Assembly (NCBI RefSeq): GCF_028473645.1
Contig: NZ_CP097269.1
Location: forward strand, 4,296,001-4,360,000
DNA length: 64,000 nucleotides
From: Acidovorax sp. GBBC 1281
GTDB lineage: Bacteria > Pseudomonadota > Gammaproteobacteria > Burkholderiales > Burkholderiaceae_C
Direction: 5' to 3'
The position numbers and the translations under genes were made by a program. Positions 54,342 through 63,415 of the stretch are shown here, one piece after another. Each line of letters opens with the position of its first letter. Within the stretch, counting starts at the first letter, position 1. The notes below the pieces were generated by a model. That model searched no databases. It worked only from the letters and a program-made list of their open reading frames with translations, and was not told the DNA's origin.

Positions 54342-54709
54342 TAGCCACATCGTCAACGAGCCTCGCGCTTTCAGCGCCGCGTTGTACGCCTTCCAGTTCG
54401 TCGTGCGGTACTTGCTCCGCTGCCTGTTCTTCGTCTCTGTCACGCAGTCAGTCTACGGGCATCAGCATCGCGATTTGTGCAACAAAGCCATCCGGGACTG
54501 CTATGACTTCACAGAAGATCAACCTCTTGGCAACTGGAGCACAGACGAGGTGGGAATGGCTCCCATGCCTCGCTTAGCGATGGTAGAAAATGCGAGCTTT
54601 CGCCGGTGGCGGGCGGTCCATCAACGCGGGGGCGATTTTCTGATTTTCTCAAACGTCCATTGGGAAAAGTTGAGTGCTCCAATCACGTGGTTTTTCAAAG
54701 TTCCCTGAG

Positions 54710-55084
54710 ATGAAAGACCTATCTCCCATCAACGGACCTCGCAGTCAGAAGGCTCGACGCTGGCGCCGACAAGCTTGCCGTCTTGCCATCCTCTTCGGTG
54801 TCCTCGCAGCCACCGTGGTCGCAGCCCTTTTTCTGTTGACTGAAACCTTCGACAAGGCGAGGCTGGTGCATACCGATATCTGCGGCAATGGAACCTATCG
54901 GCTGGATGTCTACAAATACAGCGGCGGCGCGGGGTATGTCGAATTAACGGACAGAGACGGCAAGGCGTTCGGTCGATCGGACTTTTCGGACGGTGCTTAT
55001 CTTGATCCGGAATGGTCAAACGATTGCCTCACGGTCACTGTGGGAACCGACACAGATCGCGTGAAACTCGTGGTACCGCGTTGA
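54710..55084 (+). CDS. Small single-pass membrane protein
   Basis: A 124-residue protein. A basic N-terminus (SQKARRWRRQACR) precedes one TM helix (about 22-45, LAILFGVLAATVVAALFLL), so the C-terminal 75 residues should be periplasmic. They carry two Cys (DICGNGTYRL, SNDCLTVTV) and a beta-rich pattern ending VKLVVPR. The ATG follows the DUF6402-like stop by 1 bp, and that pairing suggests a functional couple, possibly effector and immunity; this is inference only. A terminator-like hairpin follows. Confidence 0.7.
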   Translation: MKDLSPINGPRSQKARRWRRQACRLAILFGVLAATVVAALFLLTETFDKARLVHTDICGNGTYRLDVYKYSGGAGYVELTDRDGKAFGRSDFSDGAYLDPEWSNDCLTVTVGTDTDRVKLVVPR

Positions 55085-55085
55085 A

Positions 55086-55114
55086 TCAGATGCATGCCCG
55101 CTTGCAGCATCTGA
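55086..55114 (+). terminator. Stem-loop after the membrane-protein gene
   Basis: Perfect 8-bp arms TCAGATGC/GCATCTGA with a 13-base loop begin 2 bp after the stop; a T-rich stretch (AATTCTCATTTATC) follows. A probable terminator separating this gene from the HipA-like gene. Confidence 0.5.
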
Positions 55115-55166
55115 AATTCTCATTTATCTATTCATAAAATCATTCAAATCAGATAGTCTGAGAAGC

Positions 55167-56525
55167 ATGCCATCCGCAGCCGGGGATCACTCCGCCAAAA
55201 TCCAGACGATGCTTCGCCAAGGGCCCAAGACAGCGCATTCCCTCATGGAATTCTTGGGCACCAGCCAGCCCACGGTGTCGCGCGCCCTCAAGGCACTGGG
55301 CGATGAGGTCGTGCAGATCGGGGCTGCGAGATCTATTCAATATTCACTTCGGGACCGTACCCGTGCGGCCTTGCAGGCTTCGGTGTACCGCGTCTCTGCC
55401 GAGGGCAAGGTCCAAGAACTGGGCACGCTGATTCCGGTGGCTGCGGAAGGCTTCGTGATGGTGCAGGCCGATGGTCAGCGCGTTCACAGCGACGGCTTGC
55501 CCTGGTGGATCTTCGACATGCGCCCTCAGGGTTATCTGGGGCGTGCCTTCAACCAGCGCCACGGGGCGCGTCTCGGGTTACCGGAACGGCTGAACGACTG
55601 GGGGGACACCCATGCGTTGCGCGCGCTCCTGCTCCAGGGAGACGACCTGCCGGGCAACCTTCTTTTGGGAGCGGCGGCACGCGAGCAGTTCGTCAATGCG
55701 CCAGCCCCGGTGCCCATCCCAGCGGCTCGGAGACCCCAGGCCTATGTGGAACTTGCGGCAGCGGCAACGCGCGGCGAATTGCAGGGGTCGTCCGCAGCGG
55801 GTGAACAACCGAAATTCACCGCCTATGTGCAACCGGAAACCGGGCCGGCCGTGCACACCATCGTCAAGTTCTCCGCCTCGCTGCCGAGCTTGGTGAGCGA
55901 GCGCTGGCGCGACCTCCTGCTGGCGGAACACATCGCGCTGCAGGTGCTGGGAGACGCGGGCATCCCCGCATCGCTCACCCGTGTCATCGACCATGGCACG
56001 CAGCGGTTTCTCGAAGTGCAGCGTTTCGACCGGGTGGGGGCCCTGGGTCGCCGCGCGCTGCACTCTCTCGCGGCGCTGGACGCGGAATTCGTGGGCCATG
56101 GTGGCCGATGGCCAGACATCGCGCAGGCATTGGCACGCGCGCGGATCATCGTGCCCGAAGCGTTGGAGGGGGCCTGCCTGCTCTGGGCTTTCGGCACCCT
56201 GATCGGCAATACCGACATGCACAGTGGAAATCTTTCGTTCATGTCGGAACAGGGCCGCCCCTACCAGCTGGCACCCGCTTACGACATGACGCCCATGGCC
56301 TTCGCACCGACGGCCGGCGGGGATCTTCCGCAGCGCACGCTGGAGCTGAACGTGGGTCATCAAGTCCCTGCCCGGGCATGGCTCCACGCCCTGCCTCTGG
56401 CCCAGGACTTCGTGCAGCGCCTGGAGAAGGCCGAAGGCCTCAGCGGTGGCTTCGGACCTTGCCTTGCCGCCCTGCAATCGCATGTCGCCCTGGCGGCCGA
56501 GCGGATCGGTCGACTGGCTCCATGA
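55167..56525 (+). CDS. HipA-family kinase (YjjJ type)
   Basis: A 452-residue protein. The N-terminal 75 residues are a winged helix (KTAHSLMEFLGTSQPTVSRA), and the rest is a HipA-like Ser/Thr kinase: ATP-loop-like SSAAGEQPKFTAYV, catalytic loop TLIGNTDMHSGNLSFM (Asp and Asn) and PAYDMTPMAF in place of DFG. YjjJ proteins are toxic kinases in which the HTH domain is in the same chain, so no HipB antitoxin gene is expected, and none is seen. A short palindrome TCAGA-TAG-TCTGA (55149-55161) just before the start may be an autoregulatory operator. Confidence 0.88.
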   Translation: MPSAAGDHSAKIQTMLRQGPKTAHSLMEFLGTSQPTVSRALKALGDEVVQIGAARSIQYSLRDRTRAALQASVYRVSAEGKVQELGTLIPVAAEGFVMVQADGQRVHSDGLPWWIFDMRPQGYLGRAFNQRHGARLGLPERLNDWGDTHALRALLLQGDDLPGNLLLGAAAREQFVNAPAPVPIPAARRPQAYVELAAAATRGELQGSSAAGEQPKFTAYVQPETGPAVHTIVKFSASLPSLVSERWRDLLLAEHIALQVLGDAGIPASLTRVIDHGTQRFLEVQRFDRVGALGRRALHSLAALDAEFVGHGGRWPDIAQALARARIIVPEALEGACLLWAFGTLIGNTDMHSGNLSFMSEQGRPYQLAPAYDMTPMAFAPTAGGDLPQRTLELNVGHQVPARAWLHALPLAQDFVQRLEKAEGLSGGFGPCLAALQSHVALAAERIGRLAP

Positions 56526-56537
56526 CCCTCTTTCGTC

Positions 56538-57686
56538 CTATCCGTCCGCGCCCCCGTACCGCACTGCCCGCGGCGGGCGGCACAGCCCCCACAGCGTGAT
56601 GCCGGCCTGCTGCGCCAGGTCGATGGCCAGCGAGGTGGGGGCCGACACGGCGGCCAGCAGGGGAATGTCGAGCCGGGCGCACTTGCGCACCAGCTCGTAG
56701 CTGGCGCGGCTGGACATGACGACGAAGCCGTCCTCCCCCAGCCGGCCCTGCGTGGCCAACTGGCCGATGAGCTTGTCGAGGGCGTTGTGGCGGCCCACGT
56801 CTTCGAGCAGGTCGGTCAGCTCGCCGCCTGGCGTGGCCCAGCCGGCGGCATGGACGGCGCCCGCCGCGGCATTGAGCGACTGCCGGGCGGGCATGGCAGC
56901 CACGGCGCGCAATATCGCGTCGGCGGGCAGCGCACCGGCCCAGGCGCGCGCGGTGACGCGTTCGGGCACCAGGTCCAGCGCCTGCAGGCTGTCGATGCCG
57001 CACACGCCGCAACCCGTGCGGCCCGCGAGCGAGCGGCGCTTGTCTTTCAGGCGCGCGAAGCAACGCGCCGTGATGTCCACCCGCACCTCGCACGCGGTGG
57101 CCGTGCCGGCCGGGACCCCGGCGGGCGCCTGCAGCGCATGCACCTCGATGCCGTGGCAGTCGCCCGGCTGGTCGATGATCCCCTCGCTCAGAGCGAAGCC
57201 GAGGGCGAAGGCATGCAGGTCGGCGGGCGTGGCCATCATCACGGCGTGCGAGAGGCCGTTGAACACCAGGGCCACCGGTACTTCGGCGGCCACCGCGTCG
57301 TCCTCCCACACGGCAGGCACAGCACCCGGCGGGCAGGGATGGCGCTGCACGCTGCGGGTGGCCAGCGGCGTGGGCAGAGGGCGGCCTTCGTCGTCCAGGC
57401 CCTCGGGGCCGGAAGATTCTTGCGCCCCTCCCATGTTCGCGAGTTGCTGGCGCCCCGCATCGGTCAGCCAGGCCAGCCAGCGGCTGTCGTCCTGCGCCAC
57501 GCGCACCCAGCCGGGGCCCGGCTGGCCGCCCACGGCCGCGCCGCTCAGCAAGTGCAGCCCGCGCAGCACGGCACTGCCGGGCAACCCCAGGTGCTTGGCC
57601 AGGCGCGGCATGGAGACGCCCTGCGGATCGTCCAGTTCGGCCAGCGCCGACAGCAGCGCGGGCGAGAGCCCGCCGTCATGGCCCAC
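56538..57686 (-). CDS. fdhD: Formate dehydrogenase accessory sulfurtransferase FdhD, with N-terminal winged-helix extension
   Basis: FdhD transfers sulfur to the molybdenum cofactor of formate dehydrogenases. The family core spans about residues 115-380: EVPVALVFNGLSHAVMMATP, the Cys motif GRTGCGVCGIDSL (CxxC) and DLLEDVGRHNALDKLIGQLA, FVVMSSRASYELVRKCARLD. About 95 residues precede the core, with a winged-helix look (LSALAELDDPQGVSMPRLAK, HLGLPGSAVLRGLHLLSGA). A GTG (57686 or 57692) is the likely start, placed 14 bp or less after the fdhF-like stop. Confidence 0.87.
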   Translation of the reverse strand: MGHDGGLSPALLSALAELDDPQGVSMPRLAKHLGLPGSAVLRGLHLLSGAAVGGQPGPGWVRVAQDDSRWLAWLTDAGRQQLANMGGAQESSGPEGLDDEGRPLPTPLATRSVQRHPCPPGAVPAVWEDDAVAAEVPVALVFNGLSHAVMMATPADLHAFALGFALSEGIIDQPGDCHGIEVHALQAPAGVPAGTATACEVRVDITARCFARLKDKRRSLAGRTGCGVCGIDSLQALDLVPERVTARAWAGALPADAILRAVAAMPARQSLNAAAGAVHAAGWATPGGELTDLLEDVGRHNALDKLIGQLATQGRLGEDGFVVMSSRASYELVRKCARLDIPLLAAVSAPTSLAIDLAQQAGITLWGLCRPPRAVRYGGADG

Positions 57687-57700
57687 CGGCACGGACGGCG

Positions 57701-60046
57701 TCAAATGGCCGCCACGGCCGCAGGTTCCGCGGCGGCACCCGTGTCTGCAGCATCTGCCGCCCCGGCCGCATGCGGCACCAGCACCACGGGGATCGACTTG
57801 GAGGTCGGCGTGCCCGCGTTCAGCGCCACCGACGACAGGGGCACGAGCGGATTGGTCTCGGGGTAGTAGGCAGCGAGGTTGCCGCGGGGAATGTCGTAGG
57901 CCACGAGCTTGAAGCGGTCGGCGCGGCGCTCCTGGCCGTCGCTCCACACGGTCTGGATGTCCACGCAGTCGCCGTCCTTCAGGCCGAGGGACCGAATGTC
58001 CTCCTCGTGGATGAACACCACGCGCCGCTGGCCGAACACGCCACGGTAGCGGTCGTCGTGGCCGTAGATGGTGGTGTTGTACTGGTCGTGCGAGCGCGTG
58101 GTGAGCAGCGTGAACACGACGGTGTCGCGCCGCAGCGCGCGGGCCTGGTGCGAGGGCGTGTCCACCGGCACGGGGTGGGCGACGAAGCTGGCCTTGCGGC
58201 CGGCCGTGGCCCAGACGCGCTCACTGGCGGTGTTGCGCAGCCGAAAGCCGCCGGGCACGGCCACACGCTGGTTGAAGTCCTTGAAGTCGGCGAACACGGC
58301 TTCGATCTTGTCGCGGATGCGGGCGTAGTCCTCGATGAGCCACAGCCACGGGGTGCGGCTGCGCGCGCCGATCGTGGCCGCGGCCAGCCGCGCGACGATG
58401 GCGGGCTCGGACAGCAGCTGGTCCGAGGCCGGCGGATTGATGCCCATGGACAGGTGCACCATGCTCATCGAGTCCTCCACCGTCACGCCCTGCGGGCCGC
58501 CGGCCTGCATGTCGATCTCGGTGCGGCCGAGGCACGGCAGGATGAGCGCCTCGCGCCCGTGCACGATGTGGCTGCGGTTGAGCTTGGTGGTCACGTGCAC
58601 CGTCAGGTCGCAGCGGCGCAGCGCCTTCCAGGTCTCGTAGGTATCGGGCGTGGCGGCGGCGAAGTTGCCCCCCAGGGCGAAGAACACGCGCCCCTTGCCG
58701 TCCAGCATGGCCTGGATGGCTTCCACGGTATCGACGCCGGGCTCGCGCGGGGGCTCGAAGCCGAACACCTCCTGCAGCTTGTCCAGCAGCGCGGCCGGGG
58801 GCTTTTCCCAGATGCCCATGGTGCGGTCGCCCTGCACGTTGCTGTGGCCGCGCACGGGGCACGGGCCCGCGCCGGGCCGGCCGATGTTGCCGCGCAGCAG
58901 CAGCCAGTTGACGATCATCTGGATGGTGGCCACCGAGTGCATGTGCTGGGTGATGCCCATGCCCCAGCAGGCGATCACGCGCTGGGCATTGCGGTACACC
59001 TCGGCTGCGGCGCGGATCTGCGCCTCGGGCAGGCCGGACTCCTCTTCGAGCAAAGGCCACGATTCGGCGCGCAGATCGGCCAGCAGGCCGTCGATGCCGG
59101 TGGTGTGCTCGGCGATGAAGGCATGGTCGAGCACGCCGCCGTCGCGGTCCTCGATCTCGATCAGGTGCTTCATCATTCCCTTGACCAGGGCCAGGTCGCC
59201 CCCCACGCGCAGCTGGAAGTAATGCGTGCTGATGGGCGTGGAGCCCAGCGTGGCCATTTCCATCTTGTTCTGCGGGTCCTGAAAGCGCTCCAGGCCGCGT
59301 TCGCGCAGCGGGTTGAAGCTCACGATCTTCGCGCCGCGCTTGTGGGCCGCGCGCAGCTCGCCCAGCATGCGCGGGTGGTTGGTGCCGGGGTTCTGCCCGA
59401 AGATGAAGATGGCGTCGGCCTCCTCGAAGTCCTGCAGCGTGACCGTGCCCTTGCCCACGCCGATCTGCGGGCGCATGGCGCTGCCACTGGGCTCGTGGCA
59501 CATGTTGGAGCAGTCGGGAAAATTGTTGGTGCCGTATTCGCGCACGAACAGCTGGTACATGAAGGCGGCCTCGTTGCTGGCGCGGCCCGAGGTATAGAAG
59601 ATGGCCTCGTTCGGGCTGGGCAGCGCGTTCAGGTGCCGGGCAATGAGCGCGAAGGCATCGTCCCAGCCGATGGGCACGTAGTGGTCGCTGGCCGCGTCGT
59701 ACACCATAGGGTGGGTGAGCCGGCCCTGGTCTTCCAGCCAGAAGTCGCTCTGCTCGGCCAGGGCGGCCACCGAATGCCGGGCGAAAAGCTCCGGCCCCGC
59801 GCGGCGGGCGGTGGCCTCGGCCGCCACGGCCTTGGCGCCGTTCTCGCAGAACTCGAAGGTGGAGGCATGGTTGCGGTCGGGCCAGGCGCAGCCGGGGCAG
59901 TCGAACCCGTCGGGCTGGTTGGCCGACAGCAGGGTCTTGGCCCCCTTGAGGGGAATGTCCTGGTACTGCAGCGCGCGGCCGACGGAGCGCAGCGCGCCCC
60001 AGCCGCCAGCCGGGCCTTTGTAGAACTCGATTTTCTTGTCGGTCAT
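57701..60046 (-). CDS. FdhF/YdeP family molybdopterin oxidoreductase
   Basis: A 781-residue bis-MGD enzyme of the FdhF/YdeP group. The N-terminal iron-sulfur Cys pair lies in DGFDCPGCAWPDRNHAS. The metal-ligand Cys and context are SNMCHEPSGSAMRPQIGVGK; the MGD pocket segments include IFIFGQNPGTNHPRMLGELR, WGMGITQHMHSVATIQMIVN and RPGAGPCPVRGHSNVQGDRT. The C-terminal dinucleotide-binding part starts near 650 (VVFTLLTTRSHDQYNTTIYG). The group includes formate-dehydrogenase-like enzymes, and YdeP is linked to acid resistance. With fdhD immediately downstream and an oxalate/formate transporter upstream, formate oxidation is the simplest guess. Confidence 0.92.
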   Translation of the reverse strand: MTDKKIEFYKGPAGGWGALRSVGRALQYQDIPLKGAKTLLSANQPDGFDCPGCAWPDRNHASTFEFCENGAKAVAAEATARRAGPELFARHSVAALAEQSDFWLEDQGRLTHPMVYDAASDHYVPIGWDDAFALIARHLNALPSPNEAIFYTSGRASNEAAFMYQLFVREYGTNNFPDCSNMCHEPSGSAMRPQIGVGKGTVTLQDFEEADAIFIFGQNPGTNHPRMLGELRAAHKRGAKIVSFNPLRERGLERFQDPQNKMEMATLGSTPISTHYFQLRVGGDLALVKGMMKHLIEIEDRDGGVLDHAFIAEHTTGIDGLLADLRAESWPLLEEESGLPEAQIRAAAEVYRNAQRVIACWGMGITQHMHSVATIQMIVNWLLLRGNIGRPGAGPCPVRGHSNVQGDRTMGIWEKPPAALLDKLQEVFGFEPPREPGVDTVEAIQAMLDGKGRVFFALGGNFAAATPDTYETWKALRRCDLTVHVTTKLNRSHIVHGREALILPCLGRTEIDMQAGGPQGVTVEDSMSMVHLSMGINPPASDQLLSEPAIVARLAAATIGARSRTPWLWLIEDYARIRDKIEAVFADFKDFNQRVAVPGGFRLRNTASERVWATAGRKASFVAHPVPVDTPSHQARALRRDTVVFTLLTTRSHDQYNTTIYGHDDRYRGVFGQRRVVFIHEEDIRSLGLKDGDCVDIQTVWSDGQERRADRFKLVAYDIPRGNLAAYYPETNPLVPLSSVALNAGTPTSKSIPVVLVPHAAGAADAADTGAAAEPAAVAAI

Positions 60047-60154
60047 CGTGGTCTCCTGCTCATCGGCGAAACGAACGGCGAAAGGGGTGGGCTCCCGAGG
60101 AAGCGACCGGGTTGGACACCGCCGCGCACGCGGCGTTCCGCAGCGGCCACCATG

Positions 60155-61681
60155 CTAGGGCGTTTTGAAGGTGGCTGCCGCGTCGGCCAGGGCCGCGGCC
60201 TGCTCGCGCATGCGCAGGGCGGCGGCCGCGGCCTCCTCCACCAGCGCCGCATTCTGCTGGGTCATCTGCTCGATGCGGGCGACGCTCTGGTGGATGCCGT
60301 CGATGCCGCTGCTTTGCTGGCCGCTCGCTGCGGCAATGCCTTCGATCAGGTGCGTGACCTCGGCGATCGAGTGGGCAATGCCCTGCATGGACTGGCGCGC
60401 ATCGTCCACCAGGCCGCCCCCCGCGTCCACCCGCTCGACCGAGGCGGCGATGAGGCCGCGGATCTCCCGCGCGGCGTCACCCGAGCGCTGGGCCAGCGCC
60501 CGCACCTCGCCCGCCACCACCGCGAAGCCCCGGCCCTGCTCGCCCGCGCGGGCGGCCTCGACCGCGGCGTTCAGCGCCAGGATGTTCGTCTGGAAGGCGA
60601 TGCCATCGATGATGCCGATGATGTCGCGGATGCGATGCGCGCCCTCGCGGATGTCGCCCATGGTGGCGACCACCCGGTCCACCGCCGCGCCACTCTGCCC
60701 GGCCGCTTGCGACACCGCGCCCATGAGCCCGTTGACGCGCCGCGCGTGCTCGGCGTTCTGCCCCACCGTGGCCGTGAGCTGCTCCAGCGCCGAGGCGGCG
60801 CTGTTGACCTCGCCGGCCTGCTGCTCCGTGCGCGTGGCCAGATCGCCGTTGCCGGCCGCGATCTCGCTGGTGGACAGGCGCAGCCCGTCCGCACCCCGCC
60901 GCACGTTGCCCACCAGCCCGGCCAGCCCCACGCCGATGCCGTTGATGGCCTGCAGCATCTGCCCCACCTCGTCGCGCCGGGCCACGTGCATCTGGGTGGT
61001 GAGGTCGCCGGCGGCGATGCGCTGCGCCGCCGCGCGCCCCTGCGCCACGGGCCGGGCAATGCCGCGCTGCACCATGCCGTAGATCGCCGCAGCCGCCAGC
61101 AGCGGCAGGCCCGCCACCACCGCCACCCAACTGGCAGGCAGCGGCGCCAGCACCAGCCAGGCCAGCGCCCACAGCGCGTACTGCACCGCCAGCACCAGCA
61201 GGGCCAGCCGGCCCGCCAGGTTCAACGCGGGAATCTCGCTGACATCCAGGCCCACGTAGAGCACGCCCACAACGTGTCCAGACGCATCGCGCACCGGGTC
61301 GTAACGGGTCATGTTCTGCCGGCCGAACACCGTGGCGTAGCCGGCATAGGCCCGCCCCGCGAGCAGGTTGGCATAGGCCGGGTGGGAGCGGTCGAGCAGC
61401 GTACCCACCGCGCGCTCGCCGTCCTGCTTGCGCACCGAGGTGGCAATGCGGACGAAGTCGTTGCCCTGGCGGGCGAACACGGTGGCGCGCACGCCGGTCT
61501 GCGCGGTAAAGCGGTCGGCCACCGAGAAGTCGCCGTTCAGCAGGCGCCCGGCACAGCGCAGCAGCGGCGCCTGCGCGGCGCCGCCCTGCGGTGGCTCCAG
61601 CGTGAAGCTGCCGGCGTGCTCGGTGGCGAACCGCGCCGCGGCGGCGTTGATCCGCCGGTGAAGGGAGCCTGGCAGCACCAT
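60155..61681 (-). CDS. Methyl-accepting chemotaxis protein with N-terminal Cache domain, no leading TM helix
   Basis: A 508-residue chemoreceptor. Residues 1-155 look like a Cache_3/Cache_2 sensor ([52 protein letters not shown]). Two TM helices follow (about 163-210), then HAMP ([20 protein letters not shown]) and the signalling domain with the hairpin tip [20 protein letters not shown]. The first TM helix normally before a periplasmic Cache domain is absent, and the start cannot move upstream: the preceding in-frame codon run ends at the stop of the transporter gene 4 codons before ATG 61681. The sensor may therefore be cytoplasmic. Confidence 0.88.
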   Translation of the reverse strand: MVLPGSLHRRINAAAARFATEHAGSFTLEPPQGGAAQAPLLRCAGRLLNGDFSVADRFTAQTGVRATVFARQGNDFVRIATSVRKQDGERAVGTLLDRSHPAYANLLAGRAYAGYATVFGRQNMTRYDPVRDASGHVVGVLYVGLDVSEIPALNLAGRLALLVLAVQYALWALAWLVLAPLPASWVAVVAGLPLLAAAAIYGMVQRGIARPVAQGRAAAQRIAAGDLTTQMHVARRDEVGQMLQAINGIGVGLAGLVGNVRRGADGLRLSTSEIAAGNGDLATRTEQQAGEVNSAASALEQLTATVGQNAEHARRVNGLMGAVSQAAGQSGAAVDRVVATMGDIREGAHRIRDIIGIIDGIAFQTNILALNAAVEAARAGEQGRGFAVVAGEVRALAQRSGDAAREIRGLIAASVERVDAGGGLVDDARQSMQGIAHSIAEVTHLIEGIAAASGQQSSGIDGIHQSVARIEQMTQQNAALVEEAAAAALRMREQAAALADAAATFKTP

Positions 61682-61693
61682 GGTGCCCGGCCC

Positions 61694-63334
61694 TTACTGG
61701 AAGAACTTGGCCGCGCTCACCAGGGTCTTGTAGATGCCCCAGGCCAGGGGAATGCCCACCGCAGCCCAGGCGAACGCCACCAGTGCCGGGCTGGTGGAGC
61801 TGCCGGCCCCGGTGCCCGATCCCACCTCGGCCGCCAGCGATTTCTCGTGCGCGAGCTTTTTCTCGTGCGCCAGCTCTTCATCGGTCATGAACCACTTGTC
61901 GGCCAGCGGGCGCACCAGCAGGTTGGCGATCAGGCCGATGACCAGCATGCCCACCAGGATGTACATGGTCTGGTTGTAGACCTGCTCACGCGGCAGGCCC
62001 AGGCCCAGCTGGTATTCGCGCATGTAGTTGACGACCACCGGGCCCAGGATGCCCGCGGTGGCCCAGGCGGTGAGCAGGCGGCCGTGGATGGCGCCCACGA
62101 ACTGCGTGCCGAACAGATCGGCCAGGTACGCCGGCACCGTGGCGAAACCGCCGCCGTACATCGACAGGATGATGCAGAACGCCCCCACGAACAGCAGCTT
62201 GCTGCCGGCCCCGGCCGAGCTGGGGATGCTGGCGTACAGCAGGCCGCCCAGCACGAAGAACACCACGTAGGTCATCTTGCGGCCCAGCTTGTCCGACAGG
62301 CTGGCCCAGAAGAACCGGCCGCCGATGTTGAACAGCGACAGCAGCGCGGTGAAGCCGCCGGCCACGGCGGCGATGGCCGCGAGCTGCGCCTTGTCGAGTT
62401 CGCCGAATTTCTGCGGCACACCGATGAGCGCGCCGCCGAACACCTCCTGCAGCATGGGCGAGGCCATGCCGATCACGCCGATGCCCGCGCTCACGTTCAT
62501 GCACAGCACGACCCACACCAGCCAGAACTGCGGAATGCCCCACACGCGCTTCACGTGCACGTGGCGCTGCGTGATCATGGTGTTGGCGCTGGGCGGCGGC
62601 GGGGTCCAGCCGGCCGGCTTCCAGCCCGTGGCGGGCACGCGGTAGCCCAGGGCGCCGGCCATCATGAAGACGAAATACAGGAGCGCCATCACCACGAAGG
62701 TCTGCATCACGCCCACGTCGGTGGGGGTGGAAAACCGCTTCATCAGGTCCACCGCCAGGGGAGAGCCGATCATCGCGCCGCCGCCGAAGCCCATGATGGC
62801 CATGCCGGTCGCCATGCCCCGCCGGTCGGGAAACCATTTGATGAGCGTGGACACCGGCGAGATGTAGCCCAGCCCCAGGCCGATCCCGCCGATGACGCCC
62901 GAGCCGAGGATCATCAGCCAGAACTGGTGCAGGTGGATGCCCAGCGCCGACAGCAGCATGCCGCCGCACCAGCACACCGCGGACACGACACCCGCCTTGC
63001 GCGGACCGGCACGTTCAAGCCAGCCGCCCCAGATGGCGGCAGAGCAGCCCAGGAACACGAAAAACAGGGTGTACATCCAGCCCAGTGTGGCCACGCGCCA
63101 GTCGCAGCCGGAGGCGAACAGCTCAGCGAAGAAGCTCATGTCCTTGGGGCAGGCGGCGCCGGTGCCGGCTGTGGAGAGGGCCTTGGACAGCGGCAGCCAG
63201 AACACGGAGAACCCGTAAGCCATGCCGATGCAAAGGTGGATCGCCAAGGCCGCCGGAGGAACGAGCCACCGGTTGAAGCCGGGACCGGCAATGATGCGTT
63301 CCTTGTCCAGAAAACCGGGTTGTGTGGATGACAT
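61694..63334 (-). CDS. OFA-family MFS transporter (oxalate/formate antiporter type)
   Basis: A 546-residue MFS protein with 12 TM helices plus an added C-terminal helix (ALVAFAWAAVGIPLAWGIYK). Family blocks are NRWLVPPAALAIHLCIGMAY, GFSVFWLPLSKAL, WFPDRRGMATGMAIMGFGGG, SLFNIGGRFFWASLSDKLGR and FGTQFVGAIHGRLLTAWATA. The C-terminal linker is charged (EELAHEKKLAHEKSLAAEVG). It probably exchanges organic acids such as oxalate and formate. Shine-Dalgarno GAGGAG precedes ATG 63334. It leads the minus-strand group transporter, chemoreceptor, FdhF-like, FdhD. Confidence 0.9.
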   Translation of the reverse strand: MSSTQPGFLDKERIIAGPGFNRWLVPPAALAIHLCIGMAYGFSVFWLPLSKALSTAGTGAACPKDMSFFAELFASGCDWRVATLGWMYTLFFVFLGCSAAIWGGWLERAGPRKAGVVSAVCWCGGMLLSALGIHLHQFWLMILGSGVIGGIGLGLGYISPVSTLIKWFPDRRGMATGMAIMGFGGGAMIGSPLAVDLMKRFSTPTDVGVMQTFVVMALLYFVFMMAGALGYRVPATGWKPAGWTPPPPSANTMITQRHVHVKRVWGIPQFWLVWVVLCMNVSAGIGVIGMASPMLQEVFGGALIGVPQKFGELDKAQLAAIAAVAGGFTALLSLFNIGGRFFWASLSDKLGRKMTYVVFFVLGGLLYASIPSSAGAGSKLLFVGAFCIILSMYGGGFATVPAYLADLFGTQFVGAIHGRLLTAWATAGILGPVVVNYMREYQLGLGLPREQVYNQTMYILVGMLVIGLIANLLVRPLADKWFMTDEELAHEKKLAHEKSLAAEVGSGTGAGSSTSPALVAFAWAAVGIPLAWGIYKTLVSAAKFFQ

Positions 63335-63415
63335 GCCACTCCTCTCTGCTGTGCTCTTTCTCGACGTCCGCGCGCCACCCTGGCACGGGCTCTCAAACCA
63401 GTGTCAGCGCATTGC

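Larger units (their letters stand above)
52332..54443 (-). pseudogene. IS903-type transposase, split by IS630
   Basis: The first 33 codons (54443-54344) and the remaining 283 (from 53180 down to 52332) match the intact protein at 19944. The interruption follows ...ARGSLTMWL. This copy cannot transpose by its own protein, but copy 1 could mobilise its ends. Confidence 0.93.
52278..54489 (-). mobile_element. IS5-family element (IS903 type), copy 2, itself interrupted
   Basis: The same ends as 19898-20948, inverted. A 9-bp duplication ATCCGGGAC flanks it (52269-52277, 54490-54498). Its length is 2212 bp; subtracting the IS630 element and one TA gives 1051 bp, exactly the size of copy 1. Confidence 0.96.
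51606..54708 (+). pseudogene. DUF6402-like protein, split by nested IS elements
   Basis: Removing 52278-54489 and one 9-bp duplication joins 51606-52277 to 54499-54708 in frame for 293 residues. It starts MSWNETALSLSRAVGDRIAL after GGGAG. The later part reads LYCALGAFTLHAAAEG, IHSLGFYIRD, then from the far side CYDFTEDQPLGNWSTDEVGM. This is the layout of DUF6402, found in Burkholderiales next to secretion-associated genes; I am moderately sure of the family. No catalytic motif is apparent. It is followed after 1 bp by a small membrane protein. In its present form the reading ends inside the IS (GAVAQIELQTA). Confidence 0.8.

Noticed and set aside
57770..63331. Plus-strand open frame of about 1850 codons opposite the formate/oxalate genes
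   Set aside because: It is the antisense shadow of four well-supported minus-strand genes; its residues are His/Arg/Gly/Ala-rich with no domain.
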